A stretch of 64,000 nucleotides of DNA from Hyphomicrobiales bacterium (GTDB lineage Bacteria > Pseudomonadota > Alphaproteobacteria > Rhizobiales > Rhizobiaceae). Each line of letters starts with the position of its first letter. The first letter of the stretch is position 1. Location: the NCBI GenBank assembly GCA_900473915.1, contig UCNG01000008.1:124001-188000 (forward strand), given 5' to 3'. The notes under the pieces were generated by a model that did not search any database, was not told the DNA's origin, and was given only the letters and a program-made list of their open reading frames with translations. Made by a program: the position numbers and the translations under genes. Of this stretch, positions 8,385 to 17,070 are shown piece by piece.

Positions 8385-8777
8385 ATGACACAGGTTTGCA
8401 CCCATCTCATGTTTCAGGGCAGTGCAGGCGCGGCGCTGGAAACGTACCGCTCAATCTTTCCCGACTTTCTGATCGAGTCGATAAAAATCTATGACGAAGC
8501 GAGCGGCAGTCCCGGCAAGGTGCAGATTGCGCGCGTGACCTTCGCCGAACACCGGCTGATCGTGATCGACAGCCCCATTCCGCACCAGTTCGATTTCAAT
8601 CCATCCGTATCGCTGTTCGTCGATTTTCACGACGAAGAAAGCCTGACCAGCGTTTTTGAAAAGCTGTCAGAAGGCGGAGAGACACTGATGCCGCTCGACA
8701 ACTACGGTTTCAGCAAGCTTTTCGCGTGGATCAAGGACAAATATGGCGTTTCCTGGCAATTGAACCTGCAAGCCTGA
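8385..8777 (+). CDS. VOC-superfamily protein (PhnB-like)
   Basis: 130 residues with the beta-alpha-beta-beta-beta pattern of PhnB/3-demethylubiquinone methyltransferase-like VOC proteins: CTHLMFQGSAGAALETYRSIF at the N-terminus, LIVIDSPIPHQFDFNPSVSLFV in the middle and YGFSKLFAWIKDKYGVSWQLNL at the end. The substrate and any metal ion cannot be told from the sequence. Usual length for the family. A strong terminator follows at once. Confidence 0.85.
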   Translation: MTQVCTHLMFQGSAGAALETYRSIFPDFLIESIKIYDEASGSPGKVQIARVTFAEHRLIVIDSPIPHQFDFNPSVSLFVDFHDEESLTSVFEKLSEGGETLMPLDNYGFSKLFAWIKDKYGVSWQLNLQA

Positions 8778-8783
8778 CAAAAA

Positions 8784-8805
8784 AACCCGGCTTTCGCCGG
8801 GCTTT
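8784..8805. terminator. Bidirectional terminator
   Basis: CCCGGC (8786-8791), loop TTTC, GCCGGG (8796-8801), flanked by A and T runs, between the VOC gene and the converging aminotransferase gene. Confidence 0.85.
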
Positions 8806-8823
8806 TCGTAAACTCTATTTTGA

Positions 8824-9948
8824 TCAGGCTTTCTTGCCGTGGAAACCACGGATCGCGCCGATGATCTTGTCCTGGTCGGCTTCCGACAAATAAGGGTGCA
8901 TCGGCAGGCTCAGAATGCGGTTCGGCAGGCTTTCCGAAACCGGGAGGCCGCCCGGCGCAACCGGATAGTGCTTATATGCCGTCTGCTGATGCAGCGGCTT
9001 CACATAATAGACGACCGAAGGAACGCCTTCCGCTTGAAGATGCGCCTTCAGGCCGTCACGGTTATCGCTCTCGATGGAATACTGTGCCCAAGCCGAACGA
9101 TTGCCAGCCGGAAGTGCCGGAACCTTGACGACATCCTTCAACGCTTCATTGTAGCGCTTGGCGATACGGTCGCGTGCTTCCATTTCGTCTTCAAGGATTG
9201 CAAGCTTTTCCAGAAGAACAGCTGCCTGGATCGTGTCGAGACGCGAATTGAGCCCGATACGAACGTTGTCGTACTGGGTTTCGCCCTTGCCGTGGAACAG
9301 GACCGAACGCAGCGTGTCGGCCAGTTCGGCATCGTTGGTGAACATTGCGCCGCCGTCACCATAGCAGCCGAGCGGCTTGGCCGGATAGAAGCTCGTTGCA
9401 CCGACATGGCCGAAAGCACCGCACATGACGTTGTCGCGCTTGCCACCGATGGACTGCGCGGCGTCTTCGATCACGAACAGGCCTTCACGGTCAGCGATAG
9501 CGCTGATGCGGTTATAATCCGCAGCCAGGCCGAACAGGTCAACCGGGATGATCGCCTTCGGCTGCAGGCGGCCTTCCTTGCGGATGGCGGCGATGGCAGC
9601 TTCGAGCTGTTCTACATTCAGATTGTAGCTTTCCGCATCCACATCAACGAACACAGGCTCGGCGCCGACCAGCGCAACAACTTCCGCCGTGGCAGCGAAG
9701 GTGAAGGACGGAACGAACACCGCATCACCCGGACCGATGCCGCGTGCCATCAGAGGCATCTGCAAGGCGTCGGTGCCGTTGGCGCAGGCGATGACGTGTT
9801 CCACGCCCAGATATTCGCCCAGCTTCTTTTCAAACTCGGCCACTTCCGGTCCAAGGATATAACGGCCTTCCGCAACAACCTTGGAAATGGCGGCATTGAG
9901 ACGGTCTTCGATACGCGCGCGCTGCGCTCCAAGATCAATAAACTGCAT
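8824..9948 (-). CDS. DegT/DnrJ-type sugar aminotransferase, probable GnnB
   Basis: 374 residues, a PLP-dependent nucleotide-sugar aminotransferase. The PLP lysine is K191 in SFYPAKPLGCYGDGGA, with the family's CANGTDAL (55-62) and DLFGLAADYN. The ATG at 9948 (MQFIDLGAQ) is used because GGAG precedes it. It lies next to a Gfo/Idh/MocA oxidoreductase on the same strand. Brucella lipid A contains 2,3-diamino-2,3-dideoxyglucose, made by the oxidoreductase/aminotransferase pair GnnA/GnnB, and this pair fits that role. The alternative is a WbpE/WlbC-type enzyme of surface-sugar synthesis; the sequence alone does not decide. Confidence 0.88.
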   Translation of the reverse strand: MQFIDLGAQRARIEDRLNAAISKVVAEGRYILGPEVAEFEKKLGEYLGVEHVIACANGTDALQMPLMARGIGPGDAVFVPSFTFAATAEVVALVGAEPVFVDVDAESYNLNVEQLEAAIAAIRKEGRLQPKAIIPVDLFGLAADYNRISAIADREGLFVIEDAAQSIGGKRDNVMCGAFGHVGATSFYPAKPLGCYGDGGAMFTNDAELADTLRSVLFHGKGETQYDNVRIGLNSRLDTIQAAVLLEKLAILEDEMEARDRIAKRYNEALKDVVKVPALPAGNRSAWAQYSIESDNRDGLKAHLQAEGVPSVVYYVKPLHQQTAYKHYPVAPGGLPVSESLPNRILSLPMHPYLSEADQDKIIGAIRGFHGKKA

Positions 9949-10105
9949 GTTGGCTCCAATATATCTGGCCCGCACAAGTGGATATGCGAATCCTCGGCAA
10001 CCTGTTTATTCGCTTGCGCCCTGCCCCGCTATGGCCAGAGCGTTCAAAGTTTTGCGATTCCTGTAACACCGCTTGACGTAAATTACCCGGACCGCAGGCC
10101 CGCCT

Positions 10106-11062
10106 TTACCGCGGGTGCCTGACAGTACCTTCCGTCAGGATGCGCAGCACGCTGATTGCTTCCTTGCCGTCGGTCCGCGGCTTTTCGCGCGTCTCGATGC
10201 AATGCAGGAAATGCTGCAATTCGCGTGTCAGCGGCATGCCTTCCTCAATCGGGATGTAGACAGGCTCGACGGATTTGAAAGACCACTGGTCATTTTCCCG
10301 CCAGACCTCGTGGCTGTAGAGCGCAAGCTTGCGATCCCATGGCTCGCCGTCGTCGAATACAGCCATGCCCTTTGTGCCGGTGACGGTCAGGCGGCGCTCG
10401 CGATAGGCATTGAGGCGTGAGGCAAACAGGTGCCCACGGATACCGTTCGGAAAATCGAGATGGAGATGCGCGATATCGGTAAGGTGATCGAGCGTTGCAA
10501 CGCCCTCCCCGCGCACCGCGCTCGGTTCCTCTCCGGTGATGGCGAGAATCATCGACAGATCGTGCGGCGCGAGATCCCACAAGGCGTCGAACGTGTTGTG
10601 GAACTTGCCGAACCCGACGCGATGCGAATGAACGTAGCGGATGTCGCCGAGCTCGCCGCTTTTCACCATGTCGAGAAGTTTCTCAAAAGCCGGATGGAAA
10701 CGCAGCACATGGCCGACCATGAACACGCGGCCATGTTCGCGAGCGGCTTCCACTTCTGCTTCCGCAGCCGGAATGTCGAGCGCGATCGGCTTTTCGACCA
10801 GAACGTCCTTGCCGTTCTTCACTGCCTGAATGGCGTATTGTGAATGAAACTGCGCTGGCAGCGCCAGAACGATGCCGTCAATATCCGGACGTGCGAACAA
10901 TTCATCGACGGGAACGCTGGGAACATCGAACTCGGCCGCGAAGCGCTCCGCCTGCTCTGCTCTTGAATCCGAAACTGCCTGAAGGGCACCGAGGCTCTTC
11001 AAGGTACGAATGTGATTGCCGCCCCAATAGCCGCAACCCAAAACCGCAATACGAGGTGCCAT
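10106..11062 (-). CDS. Gfo/Idh/MocA oxidoreductase, probable GnnA
   Basis: 318 residues. An N-terminal NAD-binding fold (VLGCGYWGGNHIRTL, residues 7-21) is followed by the family's EKP motif with the catalytic lysine (K91 in VLVEKPIALD) and LWDLAPHDLSMIL, which supplies the catalytic His/Asp region. It would oxidise C3 of a UDP-sugar so that the neighbouring aminotransferase can add an amino group. The length equals that of known GnnA proteins. The two genes are on the same strand, 157 bases apart. The role in lipid A is inferred from the gene pair and the organism. Confidence 0.87.
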   Translation of the reverse strand: MAPRIAVLGCGYWGGNHIRTLKSLGALQAVSDSRAEQAERFAAEFDVPSVPVDELFARPDIDGIVLALPAQFHSQYAIQAVKNGKDVLVEKPIALDIPAAEAEVEAAREHGRVFMVGHVLRFHPAFEKLLDMVKSGELGDIRYVHSHRVGFGKFHNTFDALWDLAPHDLSMILAITGEEPSAVRGEGVATLDHLTDIAHLHLDFPNGIRGHLFASRLNAYRERRLTVTGTKGMAVFDDGEPWDRKLALYSHEVWRENDQWSFKSVEPVYIPIEEGMPLTRELQHFLHCIETREKPRTDGKEAISVLRILTEGTVRHPR

Positions 11063-11141
11063 AAAATTATGCCTTTGCTGATGCCACGTTCCTTATCGGT
11101 GCAAATGATAGAAAACAAGACGAAACCTATGCGAAGAGTGC

Positions 11142-11170
11142 TTGACAGCTTTTCATTCCGCACATATACC
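11142..11170 (+). promoter_or_regulatory. Sigma-70-like promoter of the tRNA gene
   Basis: A perfect -35 TTGACA at 11142-11147 and a TATACC -10 box at 11165-11170 are separated by 17 bases. It points toward the tRNA gene, which begins 78 bases after the -10 box. Confidence 0.65.
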
Positions 11171-11248
11171 GCCGCCATTCCTTGCAGGAACAATGATTTG
11201 TCCCACCGGAAACGGCGATCATGAAGTTGTCTCTGTAAAGCGACGCGT

Positions 11249-11325
11249 GGCGGAGTAGCTCAGTAGGTTAGAGCAGAGGAATCATAATCCTTGTGTCGGG
11301 GGTTCGAATCCCTCCTCCGCTACCA
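11249..11325 (+). tRNA. tRNA-Met (CAT anticodon)
   Basis: 77 bases that fold as a complete cloverleaf: acceptor GGCGGAG/CTCCGCT, D-stem GCTC/GAGC, anticodon stem GAGGA/TCCTT around the loop ATCATAA with anticodon CAT at 11283-11285, and T-stem GGGGG/CCCTC around TTCGAAT. CCA is encoded at 11323-11325. The paired 5' G rules out the usual unpaired initiator end, so an elongator Met is likely. An Ile2 tRNA with lysidine-modified CAT cannot be fully excluded. Confidence 0.93.
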
Positions 11326-11699
11326 TCATACAACCCCTTATCCTCATTAATGACGGTGGCGTTGTGATCTTCGCTGTAGCGTGACACACAGTTTGTGAGC
11401 AAATCAGAAATTCTAATTGGGTGTTTGGGGACCGCTCAAGAAGCGTTTAAGCCCCTCTTCTCATTCCATGAGCGCCTGATCGCGATACCGTTTGCCCTGG
11501 TAATGAATTTCATCATTGCCCTTCCGAGTACCGATGACCTCGGAAGCGAGTAGCCAAAGCGATTTCTGCACGGCGGTCGGCTGGGTGACGATTGCCGTTT
11601 CCATGCTGGCCGCAAAGGCGCCGTCAAAGCCGTTTCATGAGGACAAGCTACGCTTCAGCGCCCGACCATATATCGCGGTCAGCCACACATGAACGCCGG
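11326..11699. other. 374-base region after the tRNA, no intact gene
   Basis: Apart from the degenerate coding remnant described separately, no gene is seen. The stretch lies at a tRNA 3' end and before an AraC gene, a classic place for insertion and decay. I found no duplicated tRNA end that would mark an attachment site. Confidence 0.4.
11461..11634 (-). pseudogene. Possible gene remnant with an in-frame stop
   Basis: On the minus strand a 57-residue open stretch (ending IHYQGKRYRDQALME at the stop at 11461-11463) is preceded by an in-frame TGA at 11635-11637 and then by 21-27 more open codons. The segment VIGTRKGNDEIHYQGKRYRD faintly resembles the C-terminal beta-barrel of Mu-type transposases. 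The likeness is weak and this could be chance coding. It lies between a tRNA and an AraC gene. Confidence 0.25.
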
Positions 11700-12725
11700 T
11701 CAACGGCTTGCGCTCCATGTTTCCTGCAAATGACGCTGAAGCTGGAATAGTTGCCCCACGTTGCTTTCGTCTTCGGACGACCTTTTTAGTAGCTCGGTCG
11801 GAGAGATGGAAAACTCCTGTTGGAAGCTTTTTACGAACTGACCCGTATTTGAAAAGCCATATTTGAAGGCGATTTCCTTAACCCGCAACTGTTGGTTATC
11901 CTTGTAGCGAATAAGATCGTTTCGGGCCAGTTGCAGCCGCTGCTTTCTGATCAGGCTGGCTGCACCTCCATCCTGCTCCAGCAGTCGATAAAGATGCGAG
12001 CGCGATAAGGCAAATCGCTCGAGTATATGATTAACGTCCAATTTTGGATTATTGATGTTCTGGATTATAAAATCCAGCACCTGATTGCGGAGCTGTTCCG
12101 ACGGAGCACTATGGATATTGTCGTGATCGTGTTTGACAGTCGCAGCAAGCAAATTCAGCAACGCATCACCGCAGGCAACCCCGTCATTGAAGGAAAAACC
12201 GCCTGCCTCGCGATAGGCGCTGCCGAACAAACTCCCAATCAACTTTCCCATTGCGGTGTGAGCCCTAATGATACGGTCCTCCACTTGGGACTTCCCGCAA
12301 ATATATTCGAACTCTTCCTTCGCAAGCATGAGGGAGATTGTTGCCGTAGAGTTGCTGCACACGGCATCGACCTCGGTCATCACCGAAGTGATGTGAATAT
12401 CACCAGCGGAGACGACATCTTCTCGTCCACCGAACACACCCCGGGACCCACCGCTTACGAAAAGCTGAATATAGTAATAATCAATGGAGCGGCGCCTTAA
12501 CCATTCCTGGTTCCGTACGTTGCGATGCCGCCCAAATTCCGATCCTACGATCAGCCGCTCACCAAGGAGATGCGAACGGATGTCGGCGTCAATATGAGCG
12601 GCACCCTCAGAAGGAACTTCCAGCGCGTCATAAAGGGGGGAGACCGCTTCCCGCCAGAAATCCGTACGATCATTTTCTGGCAATGCCTTGTTTGAAAGGT
12701 AAACGCCCTTGGAAGAGTGCTCCAT
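11700..12725 (-). CDS. AraC-family transcriptional regulator
   Basis: 341 residues. The N-terminal half (from FWREAVSPLYDAL) has the AraC-binding-like domain common in this family; the C-terminal 100 residues hold the double helix-turn-helix: LDVNHILERFALSRSHLYRLLEQ and RVKEIAFKYGFSNTGQFVKSFQQEFSISPTELL. The base composition is visibly more AT-rich than its neighbours and the gene sits beside a tRNA and a remnant, so acquisition by transfer is plausible. No adjacent structural gene points to a target. Confidence 0.9.
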   Translation of the reverse strand: MEHSSKGVYLSNKALPENDRTDFWREAVSPLYDALEVPSEGAAHIDADIRSHLLGERLIVGSEFGRHRNVRNQEWLRRRSIDYYYIQLFVSGGSRGVFGGREDVVSAGDIHITSVMTEVDAVCSNSTATISLMLAKEEFEYICGKSQVEDRIIRAHTAMGKLIGSLFGSAYREAGGFSFNDGVACGDALLNLLAATVKHDHDNIHSAPSEQLRNQVLDFIIQNINNPKLDVNHILERFALSRSHLYRLLEQDGGAASLIRKQRLQLARNDLIRYKDNQQLRVKEIAFKYGFSNTGQFVKSFQQEFSISPTELLKRSSEDESNVGQLFQLQRHLQETWSASR

Positions 12726-13009
12726 TTATGTCTTCAGTTCCCGCCGCATTGTTCATTAGCCAATGGTTGTTTAGCACCCTCCTACGGACTATGTCAGCAG
12801 GGGGTTGGCTATCGTCAAGATAAAAATAGCATATGACATGCGCGGATGGCTCCCTGCCGTCCTCTAAGGCACGAAGCGTACCACGGTTCGCGAGCCCTCC
12901 TCTGCCGTTATCCTACCCATGCGGCAACGCTTCACTGGATTGTGGTCAAGCCTGCAATTATATCCAAACCAAAATCCGCCTACCGACAAAAGGCACTCGA
13001 CAAGCGATC

Positions 13010-13429
13010 ATGACCGTTCTCATCAATCAGCCTCACCCGTCCATCGATCCAGCCTCTATTGAAAAGCTGGTGACAACCTTCTACGGACGCGCGCGCGAAG
13101 ATGCCGCCATCGGGCCGATTTTTGCCGAGGCGGTCGATGATTGGGATCATCACATCTCGCAGATCACCGCGTTCTGGTCGTCGGTTATTCTCAAGACCGG
13201 CAATTATGAAGGCCGCCCCATGGCCCCGCATCTGAAACTTGGGCTGAAGAACGAACATTTCGACCGCTGGCTCGATCTTTTCGAAAAGACCACGCGCGAA
13301 ATCTTTCCCCCGGAAGCTGCCATCATTTTCATCGACAGGGCACGTCGCATTGCCGACAGTTTTGAAATGGCAATCGCCACCAATACGGGACAGATCTCCG
13401 CGCCCCGGCATTCCCGACGTGCTCTTTAA
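13010..13429 (+). CDS. Group III truncated haemoglobin
   Basis: 139 residues with the short 2-on-2 globin fold: IEKLVTTFYGRAREDAAIGPIF (helices A-B), HISQITAFWSSVILKTGNYEGRPMAPH (helix E region) and the proximal histidine H83 in LKNEHFDRWLDLF. Group III members bind O2 or NO and may act in stress or microaerobic redox chemistry. The ATG at 13010 is taken because the globin fold starts soon after it; the in-frame codons upstream look non-coding. No clear ribosome binding site is visible. It is divergent from the AraC gene. Confidence 0.88.
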   Translation: MTVLINQPHPSIDPASIEKLVTTFYGRAREDAAIGPIFAEAVDDWDHHISQITAFWSSVILKTGNYEGRPMAPHLKLGLKNEHFDRWLDLFEKTTREIFPPEAAIIFIDRARRIADSFEMAIATNTGQISAPRHSRRAL

Positions 13430-13743
13430 CCAAAAGATCACGCAACTCTTGCGGGCAATATCGCATATCTTGTCATCGAATATTTAACTATATAAGCATG
13501 TCTGCAGAATAGCAGGACTGCAATGTCCCTACGTCAACAGAAAATAAAGGCTTGCGGGAGCAGAAAAAGCCGGACGCACCCTGATGTGTTTGCGATGTTG
13601 CTAACATTCACAACTTATCACTTGCGTAAAGAGACAGAATTTCGAACAGTCGCCGCAGCTTTTTGAGAAGCTTGAGAGATCGTACCGCCGCATCAACCCA
13701 CACGCGAACCTTCGGCTCGGGCGAATAAGCAGGGAGTTAGATT
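13430..13743. other. Intergenic region before the carrier-protein cassette
   Basis: 314 bases with no gene. An AT-rich part around 13470-13500 could hold the promoter for the cassette, but no convincing -35/-10 pair was found. AGGGAG just upstream of 13744 is the carrier-protein ribosome binding site. Confidence 0.35.
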
Positions 13744-13995
13744 ATGAATGAATCCATTCGCGAACTTTTGGCCAAGGTCGGTGGTCTGCCTGGCCCCGTA
13801 ACCGACGTTGCCGATGATGCCGATCTTTACAGCGCAGGCCTGTCCTCTTTTGCCTCGGTTCAGCTCATGCTCGGCCTGGAAGACAAGTTCGATATCGAAT
13901 TTCCGGACCAGTATCTCAACCGCAAGTCTTTCGCGAGCATCAAGGCCATTGAACAGACGGTCACTCAGATACTCAAGGACAAAGAGGCCGCATAA
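13744..13995 (+). CDS. Stand-alone acyl/aminoacyl carrier protein
   Basis: 83 residues with the four-helix carrier-protein pattern. The phosphopantetheine site is S35 in DLYSAGLSSFASVQ; the usual DSL triad reads SSF. The following LGLEDKFDIEFPDQYLNRKSF is typical helix II-III. Its stop overlaps the ATG of the next gene (TAATG), and an amino acid:carrier-protein ligase lies two genes on. In Agrobacterium and Bradyrhizobium, ligases of this type load glycine or alanine onto such stand-alone carriers. This protein is therefore probably an aminoacyl carrier rather than the fatty-acid ACP. Confidence 0.9.
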   Translation: MNESIRELLAKVGGLPGPVTDVADDADLYSAGLSSFASVQLMLGLEDKFDIEFPDQYLNRKSFASIKAIEQTVTQILKDKEAA

Positions 13996-15167
13996 TGAAT
14001 GCCGGAGCGGGGAACAGTCTTTTGGAGCGCGCAGGCCGCGTAGCGGCCATAGCGGGTAAATTTTCCGATAGCGTCGATAAGGAAGGCCGCTTCCCGCGCG
14101 AAGCAATCGATGCGATGAAAGCCGAAGGTTTGCTTGGCATTCAGGTGCCGAGCGAGCTCGGCGGCGAGAGCGCGGAGATCGACCAGATTGCCGAACTGTG
14201 CTGCATTCTGGGCCAGTCCTGCGCGTCGAGCGCCATGATTTTCGCCATGCATCATATCAAGCTTTCTAGCCTGGTGGAGCACGGCCAGACGGTTGGATGG
14301 CACCGGGATTTCATGCACAAGGTTGCGAAGGAGCAGCTGCTGCTGGCCTCGGCAACCACCGAAGGCGGCATTGGCGGCGATCTGCGCAATTCGATCTGCG
14401 CTGTCGAAGTCGAAGGCGACAAGTGCCGTCTGGAAAAGAACGCCACGGTCATCTCTTATGGCTCCCACGCGGATGCCATTCTGATCACATCGCGCTCCCA
14501 CAAGGACGCCGCATCGTCGGATCAGGTGATGACGGTGTTTACGAAAGACCAGTACACGCTCGAAAAGACCCATGATTGGGACACGCTCGGCATGCGCGGA
14601 ACCTGCTCTGAAGGGTTTGTGTTCCGTGGCGAGGCCGACAAAGTACAGATCCTGCCGCATCCTTTCGCGGAAATCGCCGCGCAGTCCATGCTGGCACAAT
14701 CGCATACGCTGTGGAGCTCGCTCTGGTATGGCATTGCCGTTGATGCGGTCAACCGGGCGCAAGCATTCGTGCGTGCCGCCGCAAAGCGCAATCCGGGTGC
14801 GCCACAGCCGGGCGCTCTGCGCGTTGCCGAAGCATCCAACATGCTGCAGATGCTGAAGTCCGAAATCGTTGCCTGCCTCAAGACTTATCGCGAGGCGAAG
14901 CACGATCCCGACAAGCTGGCCTCGATGGGCTTTGCGATTGCGATGAACAATCTCAAGGTTGCCGCTTCGCAGACGATCCTTCAGATCATCAATCACGCCA
15001 TGCTGGTCTGCGGCATCATGGGCTACAAAAACGGTACGCCTTTCAGCCTCGGACGCCATCTGCGCGACGCGCATTCCGCGCAGCTGATGATTTCAAACGA
15101 GCGCATCCTCGGCAATACGGCTACCATGCTGCTCATCCACAAACAGAACACCAGCCTTTTGGGATAA
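13995..15167 (+). CDS. Acyl-CoA dehydrogenase-like flavoprotein of the carrier-protein cassette
   Basis: 390 residues with the acyl-CoA dehydrogenase fold: N-terminal helical domain ([19 protein letters not shown]), the flavin-binding middle strand region ([19 protein letters not shown]) and a C-terminal helical domain ending [19 protein letters not shown]. The standard catalytic glutamate position near the C-terminus is not obvious. The R-x-x-R-D-A-H pattern recalls DszC/HpaB-type flavin monooxygenases of the same fold, so oxidation or hydroxylation of a carrier-bound amino acid is possible. Start and carrier stop overlap by one base, so translation is coupled. Confidence 0.85.
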   Translation: MNAGAGNSLLERAGRVAAIAGKFSDSVDKEGRFPREAIDAMKAEGLLGIQVPSELGGESAEIDQIAELCCILGQSCASSAMIFAMHHIKLSSLVEHGQTVGWHRDFMHKVAKEQLLLASATTEGGIGGDLRNSICAVEVEGDKCRLEKNATVISYGSHADAILITSRSHKDAASSDQVMTVFTKDQYTLEKTHDWDTLGMRGTCSEGFVFRGEADKVQILPHPFAEIAAQSMLAQSHTLWSSLWYGIAVDAVNRAQAFVRAAAKRNPGAPQPGALRVAEASNMLQMLKSEIVACLKTYREAKHDPDKLASMGFAIAMNNLKVAASQTILQIINHAMLVCGIMGYKNGTPFSLGRHLRDAHSAQLMISNERILGNTATMLLIHKQNTSLLG

Positions 15168-15172
15168 TTGCC

Positions 15173-16081
15173 ATGGATGCTCAGAGATCCTTTCTCGACC
15201 GGCTTTTCGATTCCGGTCTCCTGATCGACACCGGCGTGGAAGGTCTTTACGGACGCTCCGGCCAGTTCGAAGATGTCATCCAGGCATTTGAACGCCTGAT
15301 CGACCGCACCGGAGGCAATGACGGCGCCGAAGCGATCCGCTTCCCGCCCGGCATGAACCGCGCTTTTTTTGAAAAAAGCGGCTACATGAAAAGTTTCCCG
15401 CAGCTGGCTGGCACCGTGCACAGCTTCTGCGGCTGCGAGCTTGACCATATCAATCTGATCAAATGCATGGATGAAGGCAAGGATTGGACGCTGGAGCAGA
15501 AGGCAACGGACATCGTTCTGACGCCGGCCGCCTGCTATCCGCTCTATCCGACCGTCGCCAAGCGCGGGCCGCTGCCGCAGGGCGGCGGGCTTTACGACCT
15601 GCAATCCTATTGCTTCCGCCACGAACCATCGGTCGACCCTGCCCGCCAGCAGCTGTTCCGCATGCGCGAATATGTGCGCATGGGCACGGAAGCCGATGTG
15701 ATGGCGTTCCGCCAGCTCTGGATCGACCGTGGCACGGAAATGATGAAGAAGGTCGGGCTGCCGGTTGAAATCGACGTCGCCAACGATCCGTTCTTCGGGC
15801 GTGCTGGCAAGATGCTGGTCAACAACCAGCGCGACCAGAACCTGAAGTTCGAACTGCTGATCCCGATCACCAGCGTCGAAAAGCCGACCGCCTGCATGAG
15901 CTTCAACTATCATCAGGATCAGTTTGGCTTGAAATGGGGCCTCTCGCTCGATGACGGTTCTGTGGCGCACACCGCTTGCGTCGGGTTCGGACTGGAGCGC
16001 ATCGCGCTGGCGCTCTTCCATCATCACGGTCTGGATGTTGAAATCTGGCCGGAAAATATACGCAAGGAATTGTGGGGCTGA
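15173..16081 (+). CDS. Amino acid:[carrier protein] ligase (class II aaRS-like)
   Basis: 302 residues. It resembles only the catalytic core of the atypical seryl-tRNA synthetase and has no tRNA-binding arm. Class II motif 2 is at [26 protein letters not shown] (residues 146-171) and motif 3 at [16 protein letters not shown] (271-286). C121, E166 and C269 are placed like the zinc ligands of this enzyme group. Known homologues activate glycine or alanine with ATP and attach it to the phosphopantetheine arm of a stand-alone carrier protein. The presumed carrier is two genes upstream. Confidence 0.92.
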   Translation: MDAQRSFLDRLFDSGLLIDTGVEGLYGRSGQFEDVIQAFERLIDRTGGNDGAEAIRFPPGMNRAFFEKSGYMKSFPQLAGTVHSFCGCELDHINLIKCMDEGKDWTLEQKATDIVLTPAACYPLYPTVAKRGPLPQGGGLYDLQSYCFRHEPSVDPARQQLFRMREYVRMGTEADVMAFRQLWIDRGTEMMKKVGLPVEIDVANDPFFGRAGKMLVNNQRDQNLKFELLIPITSVEKPTACMSFNYHQDQFGLKWGLSLDDGSVAHTACVGFGLERIALALFHHHGLDVEIWPENIRKELWG

Positions 16082-16089
16082 TCGCACTC

Positions 16090-17070
16090 ATGCAGGCTGT
16101 CTTTCCGAACATCGCGCCCGACCGTTACACGCCGCACGCTTTGCATGCCCAGACGCGTATCTGGCCGGAAACCAACTGCTATGTGGATCTGTGGATCGAA
16201 GTGCTGGCGACCTTGGACGTTGCCCCGGAAGCCATGCTCGGCTTCACGCTGACACAGGATTTTGAGGGCGACCAGTTCACCTTCTTCAAGGTGCCGCTGG
16301 AAGACCTCGAAGCCCTTTATGGCGTACGGGCGACAGAGCTTGCGATTTTCGACCACGTGGAAAGCCATGTCGCCGAGCAGATCGCACGCGGACGGCTGTG
16401 CATGGTTGAGATGGATAGCTACTTCATGCCGGATACGCATGGCGTCAGCTATCGCACCGAACATGGCAAGACCACCATCGCCATCAACCGCATGGACGTC
16501 GAACATCGCCAGCTCGATTATTTCCATAATGGCGGATTCTATCATCTGGAGGGTGAGGATTTCGACGGGGTCTTCCAGCGTCATCTGACTGACGCCGACC
16601 TCCCCTTCCTGCCCTATACGGAATTTGCCAAGTTTCCCAAGCATATGCCGGATGAAGCGCATCAGCGACGCGTTGCTGAAATCCTTCTGCCGCGCCATTT
16701 TGCCCGCAGGCCGAAGGAAAACCCGATCCGCGCCTTTGCGAGCGCGTTCCCCGCTCAGGTGGAAGCAATCGCAGAACGTCCGTTCGGCTTCTTCCATAAA
16801 TATGCATTCAATACGCTGCGCCAGCTCGGCGCCAATTTTGAACTTGCGGCAAGTCATCTTGAGTGGCTCGGACAAGGCAAGCGCTTTGCAACAGCCTCCG
16901 CAGATGCCTTGCAAATCGCGGAAACGGCAAAGGCCGTTCAGTTCCAGCTTGCCCGTGCCGTCATGCGCAAGAAGTTCGACGCATTGGCTGGCACGCTTCA
17001 CCCCGCAGCAGATGCCTGGGATCGGCTGATGGCAGCGCTTGCCACGGAACTTGGTCGCGATGCCGCTTGA
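16090..17070 (+). CDS. DUF1839 family protein
   Basis: 326 residues. The sequence matches DUF1839: ETNCYVDLWIEVL (residues ~25-37), LTQDFEGDQFTFFKVPLEDLEALYG, and VEMDSYFMPDTHGVSYRTEHGKTTIAINRMD. The function is unknown; the last part has a papain-like or C39-like feel (Cys early, His/Asp later) but the catalytic residues are not proven. The ATG at 16090, eight bases after the ligase stop, is preferred; a GTG at 16072 is possible. The GH2 gene starts inside its last codons. Confidence 0.82.
   Translation: MQAVFPNIAPDRYTPHALHAQTRIWPETNCYVDLWIEVLATLDVAPEAMLGFTLTQDFEGDQFTFFKVPLEDLEALYGVRATELAIFDHVESHVAEQIARGRLCMVEMDSYFMPDTHGVSYRTEHGKTTIAINRMDVEHRQLDYFHNGGFYHLEGEDFDGVFQRHLTDADLPFLPYTEFAKFPKHMPDEAHQRRVAEILLPRHFARRPKENPIRAFASAFPAQVEAIAERPFGFFHKYAFNTLRQLGANFELAASHLEWLGQGKRFATASADALQIAETAKAVQFQLARAVMRKKFDALAGTLHPAADAWDRLMAALATELGRDAA

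Noticed and set aside
11301-13009. Attachment-site duplication of the tRNA 3' end
   Set aside because: I looked for a second copy of the T-loop/acceptor sequence in the following 1.7 kb and did not see one.
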